A stretch of 64,000 nucleotides of DNA from an uncultured Lachnospiraceae bacterium (GTDB lineage Bacteria; Bacillota; Clostridia; Lachnospirales; Lachnospiraceae), in contig CAJUHH010000004.1 of the NCBI GenBank assembly GCA_910585965.1, positions 124,001 to 188,000 on the forward strand, read 5' to 3'. The position numbers and the translations under genes were made by a program. The notes beneath the pieces were generated by a model. That model did not search any database. It had not been told where the DNA came from and worked only from the letters and a program-made list of their open reading frames with translations. Of this stretch, positions 52,404 to 61,255 are shown piece by piece; positions within the stretch are counted from its first letter, which is position 1, and every line of letters starts with the position of its first letter.

Positions 52404-54326
52404 TCAATTCCATAGAGAACAGGTTGCATATTTTGAAGTAAGTTTTTTGCTGAAAAAGTTGCAACCTGTTTTTCCCGTTGTATCCCCTTGTCCTAAAGCG
52501 TGCTTTTTGTCAAAAGCAAAGTATTCAATGGCATCCAGGATATCTGTACAGACAGATCCCTGGTTGGAAAAAAACTGGCCGCCTTTTTCCAATACGGAAT
52601 GATAATAAGAGGGGTCGGAAACGAGCTTTTCGGCATATTCCCGGAGTTCTACTTTTTTGCATTTTATGAAGCAGTCTATTGGCATGACGGCACGGCGTGC
52701 CGGTTTGGTATCGGGAATAAGCCAGTCCGTGACAGCAATACTCGGTTTATGGAACATAAGCGCTTCCACCATAACGCTGGATTCATCCGATACGACCATA
52801 TCGCATAATTTTAATGCGGTCATGATGCTTTCCTTGGGATCGATATAATATACATTGTCGTATTTGTTTTCATGCATAGCGCGCATTTGTTCGATATTAT
52901 GAATAATATAGCCATATTCTTCGGGCCAATGCGCCTGTTTAATCAGCAAATTTACCTTCATAGAGGCGAGGGCGCGGACAAAGTCGTCTTCCTTTTCGTC
53001 ATATTCCCAGGAAGGAGCGTATAAGATAGAAAAATCATATTTCAGATTAAGCTGTGTGCGTAATTCCGAGGCACGTTTTTTTAAGGCGACAGAGTCCACC
53101 AGGTCGCTTTTGGGATATCCAAATTCATAAACACCGTATCTGGGATTGGCATATGGCTGGCAGCCGCACTGTAACCAGAGAGAAGCCCATAATTTTCCGG
53201 GAAGAATTCCAATATCAAAATGATTCCATTGCTCTCCTTTCCATATATTGGGCCAACGGTTATGCCCTTGGGCCATATCATGGAGTAAAATAACAGAAAA
53301 TTTCGCGTTTTCAGGATAGCATATATGCTGGCAATAGATGCCGATTTCTGCTTTTTGCTTTATATCCTGGGTAAATATAGTTTGATATCCCCTTCTTGCC
53401 GCTTCTTCAGCAATCGGTTCCAGATTGTAATATTCTCCCATATCGGTATAGAAAAAGGTGATTTCAGGAAGAGGCGGCAATGATTGGGGAGAGGCTTTCC
53501 TCTTCCAGTCAGGAGAAATGACCAGGGAATATTTTTTGGCAAAAGAAACGGCAAATTCTTCATAGGCTTTCTGTAACAAAGTATTATCCGTATATGGCTG
53601 AAGCAATGTGGATATAAGGGCAGTGTTCATGATACGGATTCTTGCATCGAGGAAAAGGTGAAAAAGGAGCGAAAGCGAGTTGATTGCATTTAGATCAGGC
53701 CCTGGCATGCTATAGAAAAAATTTTCGCATATTGTCTGTGCATGCATGGTAGTTACCATAAGAGTAGACAGATTTCCAAATAAGTTTTTATGCTCGCTGA
53801 TGGAATATTGCAACAAGAGTGTCCCGTCGATTACTGTGTCTTTCTGTTCTTCAGAAAACAGAAGTTCGGAAGAAGCGACAACTGTACCGTCTGAACCAAT
53901 AAAATTACGCGCGGCAATCAGTATATCGATGGATGGTAACTGTTCTAAAAAATAAACCATATCAAAAATTTTAGACGATTGGTAGCGGTGGTTCGGTTCG
54001 CAGAAACAAAGATATTTGCTTTGCGCGGTGGAGATATAATGGATAATATCCTCAAAGGTATCGTCCGGGGTGGTTCGCACTACTTCCAGATTTGCATATA
54101 ACTGTCGGGAAAGGAATTCATCGATATCGCTGTCAGGGCAGTTAATACAAATGAGGGAAACTAAAGGACTCTGTTGGCTGAAAGCCAAAGAAGCCTGGGT
54201 GTAAAAATTGTCGGCTCCAAAATGTTTTTTATAAATATTCAAATTATTACGTGTGGTTTGGGGAGCCAAAGTTATGCTCTGCATAATGACAGACTGTAGC
54301 TCTTCTTGTAATGATAAATGATCCAT
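52404..54326 (-). CDS. CDP-glycerol-phosphotransferase-like protein, type A copy 2
   Basis: A 640-residue paralog of 38856. N-terminal GT-A-like part 'LVSLICINCPDSDIDEFLSR', 'YLCFCEPNHRYQSSKIFDMV'; C-terminal TagB/TagF-like part 'SILYAPSWEYDEKEDDFVRAL', 'NLLIKQAHWPEEYG' and 'MVVSDESSVMVEALMFHKPS'. ATG 54326 directly follows AGGAGGAAACG, preferred over ATG 54368. Ends in SLWN like copy 1. It is transcribed alone, with GT-D copy 2 diverging from it. Confidence 0.8.
   Translation of the reverse strand: MDHLSLQEELQSVIMQSITLAPQTTRNNLNIYKKHFGADNFYTQASLAFSQQSPLVSLICINCPDSDIDEFLSRQLYANLEVVRTTPDDTFEDIIHYISTAQSKYLCFCEPNHRYQSSKIFDMVYFLEQLPSIDILIAARNFIGSDGTVVASSELLFSEEQKDTVIDGTLLLQYSISEHKNLFGNLSTLMVTTMHAQTICENFFYSMPGPDLNAINSLSLLFHLFLDARIRIMNTALISTLLQPYTDNTLLQKAYEEFAVSFAKKYSLVISPDWKRKASPQSLPPLPEITFFYTDMGEYYNLEPIAEEAARRGYQTIFTQDIKQKAEIGIYCQHICYPENAKFSVILLHDMAQGHNRWPNIWKGEQWNHFDIGILPGKLWASLWLQCGCQPYANPRYGVYEFGYPKSDLVDSVALKKRASELRTQLNLKYDFSILYAPSWEYDEKEDDFVRALASMKVNLLIKQAHWPEEYGYIIHNIEQMRAMHENKYDNVYYIDPKESIMTALKLCDMVVSDESSVMVEALMFHKPSIAVTDWLIPDTKPARRAVMPIDCFIKCKKVELREYAEKLVSDPSYYHSVLEKGGQFFSNQGSVCTDILDAIEYFAFDKKHALGQGDTTGKTGCNFFSKKLTSKYATCSLWN
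52418..52473 (+). terminator. Rightward terminator inside convergent coding sequence, copy 2
   Basis: 11-bp stem AACAGGTTGCA (52418-52428) with TGCAACCTGTT (52460-52470), inner TTTTT/AAAAA pairing, then T. It ends the phosphonate operon inside the last codons of the leftward gene at 52404. Three stem positions differ from copy 1, each with the matching partner change. Confidence 0.82.
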
Positions 54327-54449
54327 CGTTTCCTCCTGAAAGAATATAAATATATTTGACACGGACATGGATTAATATAGTCATGAAAAATTGTACAATA
54401 AGCAGAAGAGGTTTGCAATAAAAAGTTGCGGTATGGCAAAGAGTTAGGT

Positions 54450-54478
54450 TTGATAAGTTTGGGAAAGTAATATATAAT
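54450..54478 (+). promoter_or_regulatory. Sigma-A promoter, duplicated type, copy 2
   Basis: TTGATA (54450-54455), 17 bases, TATAAT (54473-54478). Nearly the same sequence as the promoter at 44875. Confidence 0.82.
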
Positions 54479-54544
54479 AATTGAGAGATAATAGGACATA
54501 TTTTTATAGGATTGAGCGGAAGAGGAAAGGGCGGGTGGAAAAGT

Positions 54545-55600
54545 TTGGATGAAGAAATGCTAAGGGAGGAAATAAATAGCTTAAAGAAAGCGAATTTGGA
54601 GCTTGGAGAAATCTTGAAGGAAGTAATCAAGCAGACAATGAGCAATCAAGAACTTTGCACGCAAATGGCCAAGAGTATAACGGAGCATCAGAAACTTTAT
54701 AACAGGCTGGACGAAGAGAATGAAATATTAAAAAGTTACTTTTACAATAGGATTAATAATTTGCCATATGAAATATTTGACCCCCGATGCAGACATAAAT
54801 ACGATATGCCTAAGCTTATGACGGAAGAGGAAACAATTGATGAAATCGTGTTAAACAGAAAATCAATCAGCAGATTTGGGGATGGAGAGTTTAGTGTGAT
54901 GTTTGGTAAATCCCATTGGCGCTTTCAAAGAGATGATGCGAAACTTGCAGAGCGGTTGCGGGAAGTCGTGACATCAAGGGATGAGAATATTTTAATAGGA
55001 CTTAATGATTTTTATGGGGATTTATCTCATAAAACCGAGCGCGAGGCAAGCGGGGCAAGATCTTATATTACTCCGCAAATCCGTGCGGAACATATGCAAT
55101 TGCTGGATACTGAGAGAATTTATGCACAAGCTTGTATATCACGGGGTGGAACAAAAGAAAAAATAAGAAATCAGAAAAGAATATGGGATAATAAGGAATG
55201 CGTGTTTATTGAAGGGGATAAAACCAGAATGGGCGTGGGCAATGACTTATTTGATAATGCGAAGTCCATCCAACGAATCCTTTGCCCTTCAGAAAGCGCC
55301 TTTGATAATTACGATACTATTTTAAAAGAGGCTCTTAAGCTTCCGCTAAATAAAACGATTTTGATTGCATTAGGGCCGACCGCCAGCGTATTAGCATATG
55401 ATTTGGCGAAGGCGGGCTATCATGCGATAGACATTGGACACGTTGATTTATCTTATGAGTGGTTTTTAAGAACTGGAAGTTCGGAATCGGCAGCCGTGAA
55501 TTATAAGTATAATAATGAGTATCCAGAAGGATACATCGTGGAGGATATTCACGATGAGAAATATCAATCGGAAATCATAGCAGACCTATCGAAAATTTGA
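54545..55600 (+). CDS. GT-D (DUF1792) glycosyltransferase, copy 2
   Basis: A 351-residue paralog of 40799. Residues 1-70 are coiled coil ('LREEINSLKKANLELGEILK'), followed by the GT-D domain 'SISRFGDGEFSVMFG', 'RMGVGNDLF', 'ALGPTASVLAYDLAKAGYHAIDIGH'. TTG 54545 aligns with the TTG start of the paralog and sits 5 bases after GGGTGG. A TTG at 54512 has no ribosome site, and ATG 54590-region starts would cut the coil. The type B transferase follows after 14 bases. Confidence 0.82.
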   Translation: MDEEMLREEINSLKKANLELGEILKEVIKQTMSNQELCTQMAKSITEHQKLYNRLDEENEILKSYFYNRINNLPYEIFDPRCRHKYDMPKLMTEEETIDEIVLNRKSISRFGDGEFSVMFGKSHWRFQRDDAKLAERLREVVTSRDENILIGLNDFYGDLSHKTEREASGARSYITPQIRAEHMQLLDTERIYAQACISRGGTKEKIRNQKRIWDNKECVFIEGDKTRMGVGNDLFDNAKSIQRILCPSESAFDNYDTILKEALKLPLNKTILIALGPTASVLAYDLAKAGYHAIDIGHVDLSYEWFLRTGSSESAAVNYKYNNEYPEGYIVEDIHDEKYQSEIIADLSKI

Positions 55601-55614
55601 GAAAGGATATTGCA

Positions 55615-57408
55615 ATGCAGCCAAAAGTAATGTTGATCTTCATGGATTGTTGCGAAGAAAAACTGAAACAAAAAATAAATAGAGAAAATTACGAAAATTT
55701 GGAAGCGGAAAGTGTTTGTTTGGAAAAGGAAGGGATTAAAAAGGCTCTGCAGATTATTCTGAACACGGATTGTCCATATATTTCCTTTTGCGAAAATGAT
55801 ATAATATCGGAGCCGGACAAAATCAGCAGGATGGTGGAATACTTGGAAAAGAACCGGGAATATGACGGGGTATTCTGCCTTGGCCGACATGTGGACGAAA
55901 AAGGGAGCATTGCACAGCATATACAGGATGGATGGCTCCCTGATATTACCTATAACGTTATGGGCCATGGGCTTTCAGATGCCTTTCTTCTTTTTGATTT
56001 TGCTTTGCATTGGGAAGAGAATATACTGGGAAGCCTGGAAAACTGTATGATTCGCAGAGATGCCTATTTGAATAAGGAGTTTTTGCTTGGCGGGATTAAA
56101 ATAGAAAAGGCAGAGGAGAGAATGGTCCTCTTGCTGGAAAATATATATGGGATGAAGATGGGAATCATACCAGAAATATTAGTATATAGACAGGAAAAGC
56201 CGCTGGATGTGGTAATGTTATACAGCGATTATTTATGGCAGCAGCATTTGAGGAATAAGATTATGCAGTATATCGGCAAGGCCGATTTTCCGACCAAGGA
56301 GTTCCCATCAGTTTGCAGAAAAATGGTTGACAAACATTTTGACAGACGTACTATGGTTCCAGCAGTGGAAAAAGAGATTACTATTTTTTATACGAGCATA
56401 ACGGAACGTAATAATCTTAAGCCAATTGGAGAAGAAGCAGTAAAAAGGGGATATCAAGTGGAGTTTACGGAAGAAATAGAGAAAAAAGCAGAAATTGGCA
56501 TATATTGTTCACACGTAAATATTTTAAAGGACAGGAGAAACCAGGCGAAGCTCTCGGTAATTTTACTGCATGACCTGACGCAGGGTGAATCGGCCTGGCC
56601 TAATTTGTGGAACTATGAGCCATGGAATAGTTTCGATATCGGTATTCTTCCAGGAAAAGACTGGGCAGAACGATGGAAGAGATGTTCGGGATTTTATTAT
56701 ACGCATCCCAAGTTAGGGGTGTATGAATTAGGATATCCGAAGGGTGATCGTATTGTATCCAGGGAATTTCAGCAGTATATCAGTGCATTTCGGAAAAGCT
56801 TAGGGCTAAAATACCGATACAGCGTATTGTATGCCCCATCATGGGAAAATGATGGAAAAGAAGACGATTTTATAAAAGCTGTGCAGGAATTAGAAGTAAA
56901 TCTGCTAATTAAACAGGCCGCTTGGAATGAGTGGTATCCTGAAATACGGAAAAATATTCAGGAAATGCGCAAACTGCATGAGGGGAAATTTGATAATGTA
57001 TATTATATTGAACCAGAGGAAGATATATTTACGGCATTGGCAATATGTGATCTGGTAGTATCTGATGAATCCAGTGTTATGACCGAAGCGCTGTTGTTTG
57101 GGAAACCGAGCATTGCTGTAATGGATTGGGTAATACCTGAAGAGGAACCGCGTTATTCGGCAGTATCTGTTGACTATGTGCATAAATGCAATAAGGCGCA
57201 GCTTAGGGAATGCGTGGAGCAGATGGTCGACAGGATAAAAGAAGGGGGAAAAGTGGAAAGAGCAGAGAAAGTGTTCAGCAATATAGGCAGAAGTGCTTCG
57301 GATATTATGGATCTGATTGAATATTATACAGGAGAAAAAGAAGAATGCGACTGTTTGGATAAAGAAATATATCCAATACATATGTTGCATGGCTTGTGGG
57401 ATGCATAA
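55615..57408 (+). CDS. CDP-glycerol-phosphotransferase-like protein, type B copy 2
   Basis: A 597-residue paralog of 44935. 'MQPKVMLIFMDCCEEKLKQK' and 'CPYISFCENDIISEPDKISRM' mark the N-terminal domain; 'SVLYAPSWENDGKEDDFIKAV', 'NLLIKQAAWNEWYP' and 'LVVSDESSVMTEALLFGKPS' the TagB/TagF-like domain. ATG 55615 gives the same start as the paralog. Ends HGLWDA. It shares a transcript with GT-D copy 2 and the CgeB-type gene behind. Confidence 0.82.
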   Translation: MQPKVMLIFMDCCEEKLKQKINRENYENLEAESVCLEKEGIKKALQIILNTDCPYISFCENDIISEPDKISRMVEYLEKNREYDGVFCLGRHVDEKGSIAQHIQDGWLPDITYNVMGHGLSDAFLLFDFALHWEENILGSLENCMIRRDAYLNKEFLLGGIKIEKAEERMVLLLENIYGMKMGIIPEILVYRQEKPLDVVMLYSDYLWQQHLRNKIMQYIGKADFPTKEFPSVCRKMVDKHFDRRTMVPAVEKEITIFYTSITERNNLKPIGEEAVKRGYQVEFTEEIEKKAEIGIYCSHVNILKDRRNQAKLSVILLHDLTQGESAWPNLWNYEPWNSFDIGILPGKDWAERWKRCSGFYYTHPKLGVYELGYPKGDRIVSREFQQYISAFRKSLGLKYRYSVLYAPSWENDGKEDDFIKAVQELEVNLLIKQAAWNEWYPEIRKNIQEMRKLHEGKFDNVYYIEPEEDIFTALAICDLVVSDESSVMTEALLFGKPSIAVMDWVIPEEEPRYSAVSVDYVHKCNKAQLRECVEQMVDRIKEGGKVERAEKVFSNIGRSASDIMDLIEYYTGEKEECDCLDKEIYPIHMLHGLWDA

Positions 57409-57440
57409 AAACTGTTCGAAATATAATAGGGGAGAATCTT

Positions 57441-59096
57441 ATGGATGAAATTATTTGCTATACATCATATTTGCCAGCGGGGGAAGAGAAAAGCATTAAT
57501 TTTATGGAGCTTCTTTTGGATGACAACTGGGCGGATGGCGTTATAGAATGCCCAGAAAAGGTATATTCTGATATTGGCGATATCAATCACAGGCTGGAGG
57601 CAAAACAAAACTATGAATTTTTATTGAGGGCTGTACAAAAATATCCAATAAAGGCAATGGGGGGGGTTTATAGTTCGATCAGAGAGAACTTGCCGGAATC
57701 CGGCAGCAACGTGTGGGAGGAATATCGTACCGATTGTTATGTGGCAGGCAAGTACAAAGAAGCGTTGATTGCATCGGATTACTATTCAGATGCAGTGAAA
57801 GGCTTGATGGAGAAGGCGCTGGATTTTCCAGACCCGGGCGAAGCTGTAGGCTGGCTGAATAAGATGATTTCCCATACTGCTGAATATTACGCGATAGATG
57901 ATGATACGCGTCCTTTTCTTATTTATCAGGACAATTATTTTTGCTGCCATGTCCCGGCTTCTTTTGCTGACGGGCTGGCAGAAGCATTGAGGTCTTGCAG
58001 GCAGCAGGTAGTTCTTTGGGATGTGTCAGGGAATGAAGCGGACTTGGCTCAATTTGCCGGAAAGCGTTTTAAGGCTGTGGTTGGCATACAGACACCGATT
58101 TTTTTATCCACTACGCAGAAAGGATATTTTCACGATCTGGTCGGCGGACCGAAATATAATATTATTTTGGATCATCCGATAGGCTTGAGGGATTTGTTTG
58201 AGAATCATCCGGATCATTATTACGCGATGGTTCATGACCGTAATTACCAGAGATTTATCAAGTGTTATTGGCCGAGTATGAAAGATTGCTTTTGCTTTTC
58301 GCCCGGAGGGATACCGCCATCCGATCCGGCGTTGGAATGGGAATTGTCAGGACGGTGTGCCAACTGGGAAGAAGTAAAGCAATGTGACATTGTTTTTATT
58401 GGCAGTTATCCTAATTATCGGGATTTTTTGGAGCTGTTGTACAGTCTTCGGGGTCCCCATCGCATCTTGGCAGCCCGTTTCCTGCGCGTGATGCGCCAGA
58501 ACCCGGATTATCCGGCAGAAAAAGCGCTGGCTGAGGTTTTGGAATATTATGGGATAAGAACAGGGAGGGATGATTTCTTGAATCTGCTGGAAATGCTCAG
58601 ATATGTCATTTCCTGTGTATCCAGTTATTACCGGGAAAAAATAATCCGCGTGCTGCTGGATGCCGGGATAGAAATACATGTATATGGGGATAACTGGAAT
58701 AAGGCTCCTTTTGCAGGGCATAAATGTTTGGTTTGCCACCCGGCGATCGATGTGGAGAAGAGCCTGCATATTATGGAGCAGGCAAAGATATCCCTGAACG
58801 TGATGTCATGGCATAAAGACGGTTTTACAGAACGTGTGTTGAATAGCATGCTGGCAGGAGCAGTGGTGTTGTCAGATAAGAGTACACGCCTGGAGGAGGA
58901 ATTTGCGGATGGGAAGGATATTGCATTATTTGACCTGGCGCAAATAGACGCTCTGCCCGACCGGGTTAAAACGTTGCTTTCTGATGATGAAGAACTTAAA
59001 AAAATTGCAGAAAATGGCAGAAGAAAGGTAATGCAAAAACACCTTTGGATTCACCGGGCAAAAGAGCTGCTGCATATTATTTCAGAGAATATTTAA
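57441..59096 (+). CDS. CgeB-type glycosyltransferase with N-terminal extension
   Basis: A 551-residue protein. Residues 1-165 are an unrecognised extension ('DDNWADGVIECPEKVYSDIG'). The rest matches CgeB-like GT-B enzymes: 'NIILDHPIGLRDLF', 'VMVHDRNY'-like segment, 'IVFIGSYPNYRDFLELL' and 'LNVMSWHKDGFTERVLNSMLAGAVVLSDKS'. ATG 57441 follows GGGGAG. It ends tail-to-tail with, and overlaps by 15 bases, the leftward paralog at 59082; both end in 'HLWIHRAKELL'. Confidence 0.82.
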   Translation: MDEIICYTSYLPAGEEKSINFMELLLDDNWADGVIECPEKVYSDIGDINHRLEAKQNYEFLLRAVQKYPIKAMGGVYSSIRENLPESGSNVWEEYRTDCYVAGKYKEALIASDYYSDAVKGLMEKALDFPDPGEAVGWLNKMISHTAEYYAIDDDTRPFLIYQDNYFCCHVPASFADGLAEALRSCRQQVVLWDVSGNEADLAQFAGKRFKAVVGIQTPIFLSTTQKGYFHDLVGGPKYNIILDHPIGLRDLFENHPDHYYAMVHDRNYQRFIKCYWPSMKDCFCFSPGGIPPSDPALEWELSGRCANWEEVKQCDIVFIGSYPNYRDFLELLYSLRGPHRILAARFLRVMRQNPDYPAEKALAEVLEYYGIRTGRDDFLNLLEMLRYVISCVSSYYREKIIRVLLDAGIEIHVYGDNWNKAPFAGHKCLVCHPAIDVEKSLHIMEQAKISLNVMSWHKDGFTERVLNSMLAGAVVLSDKSTRLEEEFADGKDIALFDLAQIDALPDRVKTLLSDDEELKKIAENGRRKVMQKHLWIHRAKELLHIISENI

Positions 59097-60230
59097 CAGT
59101 TCTTTTGCACGATGGATCCATAGATGCTTATGGACAACTTTGCGGTATCCATTCATGGCAATTTGGTGCAACTTTGCGTCGTCCGATAATAAAGCCAGAA
59201 TTCTTTCAGGCAGAAGATCCAGTTTGGAAAGATCAAACAGAAGGATATCCTCACCATCAATAAATTCCTCTTCCAACCGCGTACTCTTGTCGGATAATAC
59301 GGCAGACTGACAAAGCATGGCATTGAGGACGCGTTCTGTCAGTCCGTCTTTATGCCATGACATGATATTAAGAGAGAGTTTGGAATGTTGCATAATGCGG
59401 AGTGTATCGGCAGGAACCATTGCGGGATGGCAGAGCAGACGGGGATGTTTTGAAAAAGGAGAGTTTTTCCAGCTGTCGCCATATACATGTATTTCTATTC
59501 CGGCATTGAGAAGTGTTCTGACTATCTTTTCGCGGTAGTAGAACATAACGCAGTCAAAAACGGGCTTCATTGCAATAAACATTTCTAAAAATCCATGGTC
59601 AGATAAGGACAGGCCGTAGTAGCTTAATGCCTCTTCGAGAGTTTTTTCTGCTGGGCAATCGGGTTTCTGACGCATAAGATGTATCAGGCGGGCAGAGAGT
59701 ATACGGTAAGGGCGTGGAGAAGAGCGTACGGCTGAAAGGGGTTCCCGGTAATTGCGGTATGTACCCATAAAAGTGATTCCATATTGTTTTTGAAGCAAGC
59801 AGGTTTTTGGAAAGTGATCTTCAGAAGGGAATGTTCCGGCAGGGGGGAAATAAAAACATCCTGCCAGATTTTTATAATAATGTTGCATAAAGGAGAGATA
59901 ATTGCGGTCATGCGTTAATACATAGCAATCCTTGAGATCGTATTTAAAGTTATCGTATATGGTGATCGGATGATCCAAAAGTATTAAATATTTTTGTCCG
60001 GAAAAAGAGCTTATGAGATTGGTTTGAATGCCTATGACTGCTTTGAAGCGGCGGCTAAGAAAATGTTCCAGCGGTGGGTTTTCTTTTGTCATATCAAGGA
60101 TTTCCACTGGTTGCTGGCAAGAACGCAAAGCCTTTGCCAGTTCATCAATGAAAAGGTTCAAGATATAGTAACAAGCATCTGAGGTTCGAAGAAGCAGGAT
60201 GGTCTGTATATCATGATTGGATTGATCCAT
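59082..60230 (-). CDS. CgeB-type glycosyltransferase, short form
   Basis: A 382-residue paralog of 57441 lacking the N-terminal extension: 'YLILLDHPITIYDNF', 'ITFMGTYRNYREPLSAV', 'LNIMSWHKDGLTERVLNAMLCQSAVLSDKSTRLEEEF' (shown in part), ending 'HLWIHRAKELLNIL'. GT-B fold, soluble. AAGGGGG precedes the ATG, and a TTTACA-17-TATAAT promoter lies 45 bases upstream, so it is transcribed on its own. Confidence 0.83.
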   Translation of the reverse strand: MDQSNHDIQTILLLRTSDACYYILNLFIDELAKALRSCQQPVEILDMTKENPPLEHFLSRRFKAVIGIQTNLISSFSGQKYLILLDHPITIYDNFKYDLKDCYVLTHDRNYLSFMQHYYKNLAGCFYFPPAGTFPSEDHFPKTCLLQKQYGITFMGTYRNYREPLSAVRSSPRPYRILSARLIHLMRQKPDCPAEKTLEEALSYYGLSLSDHGFLEMFIAMKPVFDCVMFYYREKIVRTLLNAGIEIHVYGDSWKNSPFSKHPRLLCHPAMVPADTLRIMQHSKLSLNIMSWHKDGLTERVLNAMLCQSAVLSDKSTRLEEEFIDGEDILLFDLSKLDLLPERILALLSDDAKLHQIAMNGYRKVVHKHLWIHRAKELLNIL

Positions 60231-60274
60231 AAATACCCCCTTATAACATACCCTGAAAATAATAATTTAGCTAG

Positions 60275-60303
60275 ATTATATCAAAATTGCGAAAGCGTGT
60301 AAA
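60275..60303 (-). promoter_or_regulatory. Sigma-A promoter for short CgeB-type gene
   Basis: Read leftward: TTTACA (60298-60303), 17 bases, TATAAT (60275-60280). Confidence 0.78.
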
Positions 60304-60348
60304 GGCTTTGAACCGAGCAATGGTAAGTGGTATGTATGAATTGCTTTT

Positions 60349-61227
60349 TTAGTGCGGAGGTTCCGTATATATTTGCAGGTTATCATCCAGCAATGCGGCC
60401 AGATAACAAAAGGCGCTGTTTGACATGATAATTCCGCAGCACATGCTCATAAGCTGCATATCGCGGTAACTGGAGCCTTCGGTATTTCCCTCCACATAAA
60501 TAATGTCGGCAGGCAGATGCAATCCAAGGGATACGGCGTGTTTCCGGCACCAGTCAAGATCATCGGAAAATACGAAGAAGACCGCATCGTTGTGTTCGGC
60601 CAGTATTTTCTGAACGGATTCCAAATAATAAGAAGCAGAAAGCTCCCAGCCAAGATCCACATAGTCGCCCCGGCGTATATGGATGGCGATAGAGTTGCAG
60701 GAAGCGATCCGGCTGGCATATGTCTGGTTTCTATCATCGGTAATCGGCGGGAAAGATAATTCTTCCCGCAGTATATCCTTATAAGAACGGAACCATTTAG
60801 GATGGATCCAATAGCCGTGGTAATAGATATTCTTCCCTGGGAATTTCGTGATTTCCGGGTGAAATTCATTGGATGGAATCTGATAGATTTTTCCGCAAAA
60901 TGGATTATGGGTTTTGTAGTTTGTAGTTTCGGCAATCATTTCCATAGGAAAGCCCAAGTCGGCAAAGGATTGGGCAATGCTGGCGCCGTTTTGCTTATTG
61001 CGGATCAGTTCCTGCCACACATCGGCATCAAAATGGCGGCTCAATAAGTTTGCTTGGATGCCGAATACTTTTTCTAATTCGTATCCGTTATGCGCCTGAT
61101 GGACAAAGAAAAAGGAATCATCCAGAAACCATGGGCCGCCGTCAGGATAATATAGTTCGGCAAATCGGACAAAAATATATTGGAAAGCCTGATTGGCGAG
61201 ACCGCCGTTTAGATATTGGATTCTCAT
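60349..61227 (-). CDS. GT11 alpha-1,2-fucosyltransferase-like enzyme
   Basis: A 292-residue GT11 protein. Motif I is 'HIRRGDYV' at residues 183-190, which binds the GDP part of GDP-fucose; 'MRIQYLNGGLANQAFQYIFVR' is the N-terminal family block; 'DLDWCRKHAV', 'MQLMSMCCGIIMSNSAFCYLAALL' follow as motifs II-III. It would add fucose to a terminal galactose of the glycan, a possible host-like (H-antigen-type) cap. No GDP-fucose synthesis genes are in the window. It lies 28 bases after the GT2-TPR gene in a leftward operon. Confidence 0.9.
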   Translation of the reverse strand: MRIQYLNGGLANQAFQYIFVRFAELYYPDGGPWFLDDSFFFVHQAHNGYELEKVFGIQANLLSRHFDADVWQELIRNKQNGASIAQSFADLGFPMEMIAETTNYKTHNPFCGKIYQIPSNEFHPEITKFPGKNIYYHGYWIHPKWFRSYKDILREELSFPPITDDRNQTYASRIASCNSIAIHIRRGDYVDLGWELSASYYLESVQKILAEHNDAVFFVFSDDLDWCRKHAVSLGLHLPADIIYVEGNTEGSSYRDMQLMSMCCGIIMSNSAFCYLAALLDDNLQIYTEPPH

Positions 61228-61255
61228 GGATATTTTTTTCCTTTCTTTTGCAGGG

